A stretch of 64,000 nucleotides of DNA from Linanthus parryae (lineage: Eukaryota > Streptophyta > Magnoliopsida > Ericales > Polemoniaceae), in NCBI GenBank assembly GCA_023055425.1, contig JALGPY010000010.1:47425863-47489862 (forward strand), written 5' to 3'. Each line of letters starts with the position of its first letter. The stretch's first letter is position 1. The translations under genes were made by a program, and so were the position numbers. Shown one piece after another: positions 59,266 to 64,000 of the stretch. The notes under the pieces were generated by a model, which was not told where the DNA came from, searched no databases, and saw only the letters and a list, made by a program, of their open reading frames with translations.

Positions 59266-59665
59266 AACTACCAGAAAAACGGGCTTTAGCCACGGGTATC
59301 TAATGTGGCGAAACCTTCAGTTCCCGTGGCAAAAATGTTTAGCCATGGGACGTGCCACGTTAGTCGACCGTGGCCAAAAAGTGCGTGGCTTTTGTGTTTA
59401 GCCACGGTTAACAGCCGTGGCGGAGTGTTTGCCACAGTAAAACGCGTGGCCATTCGATCGTGGTATTTCTTCCCCATCTTCACCACGGGTGTATGGAAAG
59501 ACGTGGCTAAAAATATCATTTGCCACGGTTTTTCAATGTGGCTAATACTGTCATTGGCCAGGGTATATTAACGTGGCTATGTTGTTTTTGGCCACGGTAG
59601 TTGAATGTGGCGATAGAGTTTATGGCCACAGTATTTAAATGTGGCAACTAAGCGCTTTACCCGCG
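59266..59665. mobile_element. CACTA-type transposon end with subterminal repeats, unit 3
   Basis: The terminus reads aactaccagaaaaac (first base changed from CACTA). The inverted gccacgg/ccgtggc array is otherwise as in unit 2. Confidence 0.72.
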
Positions 59666-59977
59666 AAATTGAATTAATTCTGCCAGATTAGTTCACGTGG
59701 CTAATGGATTTGAACTCAAAGTTACTAAAGCTACAGCTACACATAAGGATTAATTCTTGTATGAATTCAGAAGATTCAACAACTCTAAATTGCACACACA
59801 CATGTAATTCGCTAAACTTCTAAATATATATAACCATGAAAATAATCCGTACAATGTATTAAATTGACTTCGAATTGTCAAAGTTGCACCATAGTACACA
59901 AAACATCCATAAATGAAATTAAAAAATTGTCTTGCTTCTACTGCAATCAAAATTCTCTAAACATTCATGCCCGAAAA

Positions 59978-60081
59978 ACAGCACTTCCTAACAATGCTTT
60001 CAGCTGATGGGGTCCCCAGAAGATCAGTTATCAAATCTAACTGATGAACAACACTTTTACCAGGAAACAGGGTGCGGTTTC
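59978..60081 (-). pseudogene. MAP-kinase exon relic, unit 3, cut by Copia insertion
   Basis: Retains the VHQLDLITDLLGTPSAESI part on the reverse strand. The subdomain IX part is separated by the Angela-like element that begins at 60082. Confidence 0.7.
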
Positions 60082-61513
60082 TGTAGGGTTTTGATTCATG
60101 GATGCGCAACGGAAACACAAACAATCATAAAACCATGCAAAACCCTCCAAGGATCACAAGTCAAGAGACATAACGATGGTAAGGGTAAGAAATCAATAAC
60201 ACACCTTAGGGTTCTTCTTTGATGACTTCAAACGCGAATTGTGTCACGTTCTCTATGGTTGATTCACGCCTAGAGTTGATCCTAGAATCTCCCAAGTACT
60301 TGGTGCTAGCCCGGAAGAGGAAGAGGAAGAAGAATCACGCAAAACGAGACCCAAAGGAGGGCTCTCGGCCTCCTTGTGGCCGACGGGATAGGCGGCGAGC
60401 AAAGGGGCGGTCGACTCCTTTGCTTGTTGCTCTCTCTCCTTCTTTTGTTCTCTCCCACTCTTGTTATGTTCAATAATGAGCATAAGTTATGTGGGAAGGA
60501 AGGAAGGAAGGTCCTTTATATAGTCCAACAACTCCTTGCCAACTACCTAAAGGACTTATTCTAGTCCTACTAGAATTCAATTTAGTCCCTTCCTTGTAAA
60601 TTAGTCCCTACTAAGTTTGCAAGGTTTTGCAAAGTGATCCTTCTAATTAATTAATCCAATTAATTAATTCCCAAATCTAGTTCAACTCTATATAGCGTGT
60701 GACCCCATAGGTTCTATCTAGTTGGTAGCAACTATTTGCTAACATGGAGCGGTTTCTAGCAAAACATCCATTCTAGCCAACTAATAGAATAGTCATCTTG
60801 ACAACCTTTGTACAAGTAATTGTCTCATCCCTTTGTCTCTATATCCGGATTGGACACGAGACATACAAGTCACACTCGTATATCCAATCCATAGTTTCTC
60901 GATCCATGGGAATAGCCTTATTCTTGCAAATAACATCAATATCCCATATTGATTTATTTGAGTCTGGCCAGACATTCTATAAGCACTATCCCTCGAGTGG
61001 CCTAGGATATTTGCTCCCGTTATGTGGGAGGGAAAAATTCTATCTACGTCCACTACAATCTCTAAGCTTGCTTCTTATTGTATCCAGTACACGCATTTAT
61101 AACTACCCAGTTACGGTGTAGCGTTTAACGCTACCAAAATCACAATAATCCAGAACTAGAATATCTAGTGACTTCAAGTCTAAGGATGACAATACCATTG
61201 CACCGCGAGAAGCGCTTGTGACTCAACATAACGTGTATGTAGCCTTCTCAGAGATGGGTCAATCCAGTGCAACATTCCCTAATACCCACCTATGTGTTGG
61301 ATCGTGATATCTCCATATCAATCCAACCCCATACTAGTCTATAGATGATTGTCCCATTAATCATTATACTGGAATAGGGATATTTAAGATAAACAACACA
61401 ATTGTAAATATAAGGAATTCATTATATTAAATATCCAATAAATAATAAATGAATTTCTAGCCACAAATAAATTCATACTAAACTAGATTGCCTCTAGGGC
61501 ATCTATTCCAACA
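60082..61513 (-). repeat. 3' LTR of the Angela-like element
   Basis: 1432 bp, TG...CA termini, directly abutting the purine tract at 61514. Its long length fits the Angela lineage. Frames inside it (for example near 60219-60564) are not genes. Confidence 0.85.
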
Positions 61514-61527
61514 GTCTCCCACTTGCA

Positions 61528-64000
61528 CTAGAGACAATATGGCACATCTCGTATGCCCATACTCCTAGTGTGCCCTTCATGCTTCCACTGCGTGAGAGGT
61601 TTTGTAAGCGGGTCTGACAGATTATCATCTGTAGGAATCTTGCATATCCGAACGTCTCCTCTATCGATAATATCTCGAATCAGATGAAACTTCCTGAGCA
61701 CGTGCTTGGATTTATGATGCGATCTTGGTTCCTTTGATTGCGCAATCGCCCCAGTGTTGTCACAGTACAACTCAACTGGATCCGCAATGCTAGGGACCAC
61801 ACCAAGTTCATAAACAAACTTTCTGATCCAAACAGCTTCCTTTGCTGCGCCATTTGCAGCAATGTAATCAGCCTCTGTTGTAGAATCAGCTACCGTCTCT
61901 TGCTTGGAACTCTTCCAGCTCACCGCTGCTCCATTCAGGCAAAACACATATCCCGATTGTGATCTAAAGTCATCTATGTCGGTTTGGAAGCTTGCATCAG
62001 TGTAACCCCTTACACGCAACTCTTCCTCACCGCCAAATATCAAGAAAGCATCCTTAGTTCTTCTCAAGTACTTTAGGATGTTCTTAACTTCAATCCAGTG
62101 ACTCTCACCTGGATTGGATTGGTATCTGCTTGTCATACTCAAGGCATATGACACATCTGGTCTAGTACATAACATGGCGTACATGATAGATCCTATGGCC
62201 GCGGCATAGGGAATTCTACTCATGCGTTCCTTCTCAATCTCATTGGAAGGACAACCACTCTTCGAAAGAGTGATTCCATGTGACATGGGCAAGAATCCCT
62301 TCTTGGAATCTTGCATGTTGAACCGTTTCAACACCTTGTCAATATATGTACTTTGACTTAGGCCTAGCAACCTCTTAGATCTATCTCTATAGTACTTTAT
62401 ACCGAGTATATAGGCTGCTTCCCCTAAGTCCTTCATTGAGAAACACTTTCCTAGCCAATCTTTAATGGATTGAAGCATGGGAACGTCGTTTCCAATGAGT
62501 AGTATGTCATCCACATACAAGACCAGAAAAGCTACAGAGCTCCCACTAACCTTCTTGTCGACACAAGACTCATCTTCATTTCTGATGAAGCCAAACTCTT
62601 TGACCACTTCATCAGAACGTCAATTCCAACTCCTAGAAGCTTGCTTCAATCCCTAAATGGATCGTTGCAGTTTACAGACTTTGTTGGCTTGCTTTGGATC
62701 CTCAAAACCCTCCGGCTGTATCATATACACGTCCTCGAGGAGATTCCCATAAAGGAATGCTGTTTTGACATCCATCTGCCAAATCTCATAGTCGTGGTAT
62801 GCTGCAATTGCAAGTAGGATTCGGATGGATTTGGTCATAGCGACTGGTGAAAAGGTTTCATCATAGTCAATACCATGAATCTGTCTGAATCTTTTAGCCA
62901 CCAATCGGCCCTTATAGGTAATCACATTACCATCCATGTCGATCTTCTTCTTGAAGACCCACTTGCACCCTATGGGCCGCGCCCCATCGGGTGGTTCCAC
63001 CAAAGTCCATACTTTGTTGGTATACATGGATTCCATCTCGGATCTCATGGCTTCTAGCCACTTCTGAGAGTCTGGGCCATTCATGGCCTCCTCATAGGTA
63101 GTAGGCTCATCATCTATGAGCATCGTGTCACCGGAATCGGTCACGAGAAGTCCATACCTCTCGGGTTCCTGGCGCACTCTACTAGATCTACGAAGCTCTT
63201 GTGTTACCTGAACAGGTTGTTCCACAACTGCTTGTGGTTCCTGTTCATGTTCCATAATCGGTTCAGTGATTTGTGGTTCTTGAACCTCTTCAAGTTCTAC
63301 ATTCCTCCCACTTGCTTCTTTAGAGACAAACTCTCTTTCTAGAAAACACGCCGGTCCGAGCAACAAACACTTTGTTCTCGGTTGGATTGTAGAAGTAGTA
63401 TCCCTTAGTTTCCTTAGGGTACCCCACAAATTTACACTTATCCGATTTCGGCCCTAGCTTGTCTGATTGTAAACGTTTTACATAGACATCGCAGCCCCAA
63501 ATCCTCATGAACGACAGTGTGGGACGCCTCCCACTCCACATCTCATATGGTGTATTCATGACTGATTTAGATGGAACACGGTTAATAGTGAAAGCTGCAC
63601 TTAATAGAGCGTAGCCCCAAAATGATAATGGAAGATCGGTTTGACACATCCAAGATCGAACCATATCCAATAGGGTTCGATTCCTCCTCTCGGACACGCC
63701 ATTCCATTGTGGCGTTCCAGGTGGAGTGACTTGGGACACGATCCCACACTCTCTAAGATAGTCGTCAAACTCTTGGCTCAAGTATTCTCCTCCACGATCC
63801 GATCGTAGAGCCTTGATACTTTTGCCAAGTTGCTTCCCTACTTCATTCTTGAATTCTTTGAACACTTCAAAGGATTCGGATTTTGCCCTCATGAGGTACA
63901 CAAATCCATATCTACTGTAATCATCAGTAAATGTAATGAAGTAGACATAACCACCCCTGACAGGCGTGGAAAATGGCCCACACACATCGGTATGTATGAG
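61528..64000 (-). pseudogene. Angela-like pol (integrase-RT-RNase H), broken and partial
   Basis: From the window edge inward, integrase (64000-63320) shows HTDVCGPF, RSDRGGEY and NGVSERRNRT, that is the D, D and E positions. An extra T in the run at 63343-63346 shifts the frame, after which the RT frame opens (FLEREFVSKEASG ... WTLVEPPDGARPIGCKWVFK, DVKTAFLYG). A TAG at about 62653 and a TGA about 30 bp further interrupt RT around GLKQASRSW. The frame then continues through LYVDDILLIGND and RNase H (GYTDASFQTD, TTEADYIAANG) to a stop at 61528. The catalytic YVDD is intact, but the polyprotein cannot be made in full. Confidence 0.92.

Larger units (their letters stand above)
54937..64000. repeat. 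Tandem segmental repeat, unit 3 (partial)
   Basis: The third copy is collinear with unit 1 positions 1 to about 5150, then is interrupted at 60082 by an Angela-like Copia element that runs past the window end. The remainder of this unit presumably continues beyond the retrotransposon. It contains relic A, the third MADS gene, the small ORF relic, the CACTA terminus and half of the kinase relic. Confidence 0.93.
60082..64000 (-). mobile_element. Angela/BARE-like Copia retrotransposon, partial
   Basis: On the reverse strand the 3' LTR starts TGTTGGAATAGATGCCCTAG, the opening typical of the Angela/BARE-1 lineage, and ends CAAAACCCTACA. A purine tract (agtgggagac) precedes it. RNase H, RT and integrase follow in the expected order toward the window edge; the protease, gag and 5' LTR lie outside. 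The element interrupts the kinase relic of unit 3. Pol is broken by two stops and a frameshift. Confidence 0.92.

Noticed and set aside
60219..60564. Overlapping frames inside the Angela-like LTR
   Set aside because: LTR sequence with low-complexity Arg/Lys or Leu runs; not coding.

Overview
The window is nuclear DNA of a flowering plant. The evidence is an intronless type I (M-alpha, AGL62-like) MADS-box gene family, plant-type Copia retrotransposons with tRNA-Met primer sites, and hAT, Mutator, CACTA, Helitron, SINE and Stowaway-like sequences in AT-rich DNA. The species cannot be fixed from the sequence. There is no prokaryotic, organellar or CRISPR-like content.

The main structure is a tandem segmental array. 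The same block of about 22.7-22.8 kb is present as unit 1 (1-23809), unit 2 (23810-54936) and the first part of unit 3 (54937-64000). The unit boundary is arbitrary because the window opens inside a unit. Each unit carries, in order: the 3' part of a decayed Copia element (relic A), one MADS-box gene, a small unidentified ORF relic, a CACTA transposon end, a reverse-strand MAP-kinase exon relic, a second decayed Copia fragment (relic B, reverse strand), long unassigned repeat-like DNA, a TAG microsatellite, a G-rich MITE-like block, a SINE, three unidentified gene relics, a 110-119 bp minisatellite, and the LTR and gag of the next relic A.

The units differ in length mainly through later insertions, each with an intact empty site in a sister unit. 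Unit 1 has a 983-bp hAT-type element (5715-6697). Unit 2 has a 4.44-kb Copia element (28526-32967, reverse strand, TSD cacgt), a 1.39-kb Mutator-like element with a nested smaller element (35858-37246, 9-bp TSD) and a 2.59-kb non-autonomous Helitron (50841-53430, reverse strand). Unit 3 is interrupted inside the kinase relic by an Angela/BARE-like Copia element (60082 to the window end).

The only convincing protein-coding genes are the three MADS-box copies (2543-3241, 26292-27038, 57473-58171). Copies 1 and 3 encode 232 residues. Copy 2 has two extra Asn-Pro repeats and a 1-bp loss that replaces its C-terminus; its stop codon overlaps the AATAAA signal. All other coding signals are transposon proteins, broken in every case, or gene relics. 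I see no undescribed enzymatic or defence system. The most notable feature is the local triplication and divergence of a reproductive-type MADS gene inside a heavily transposon-loaded array.
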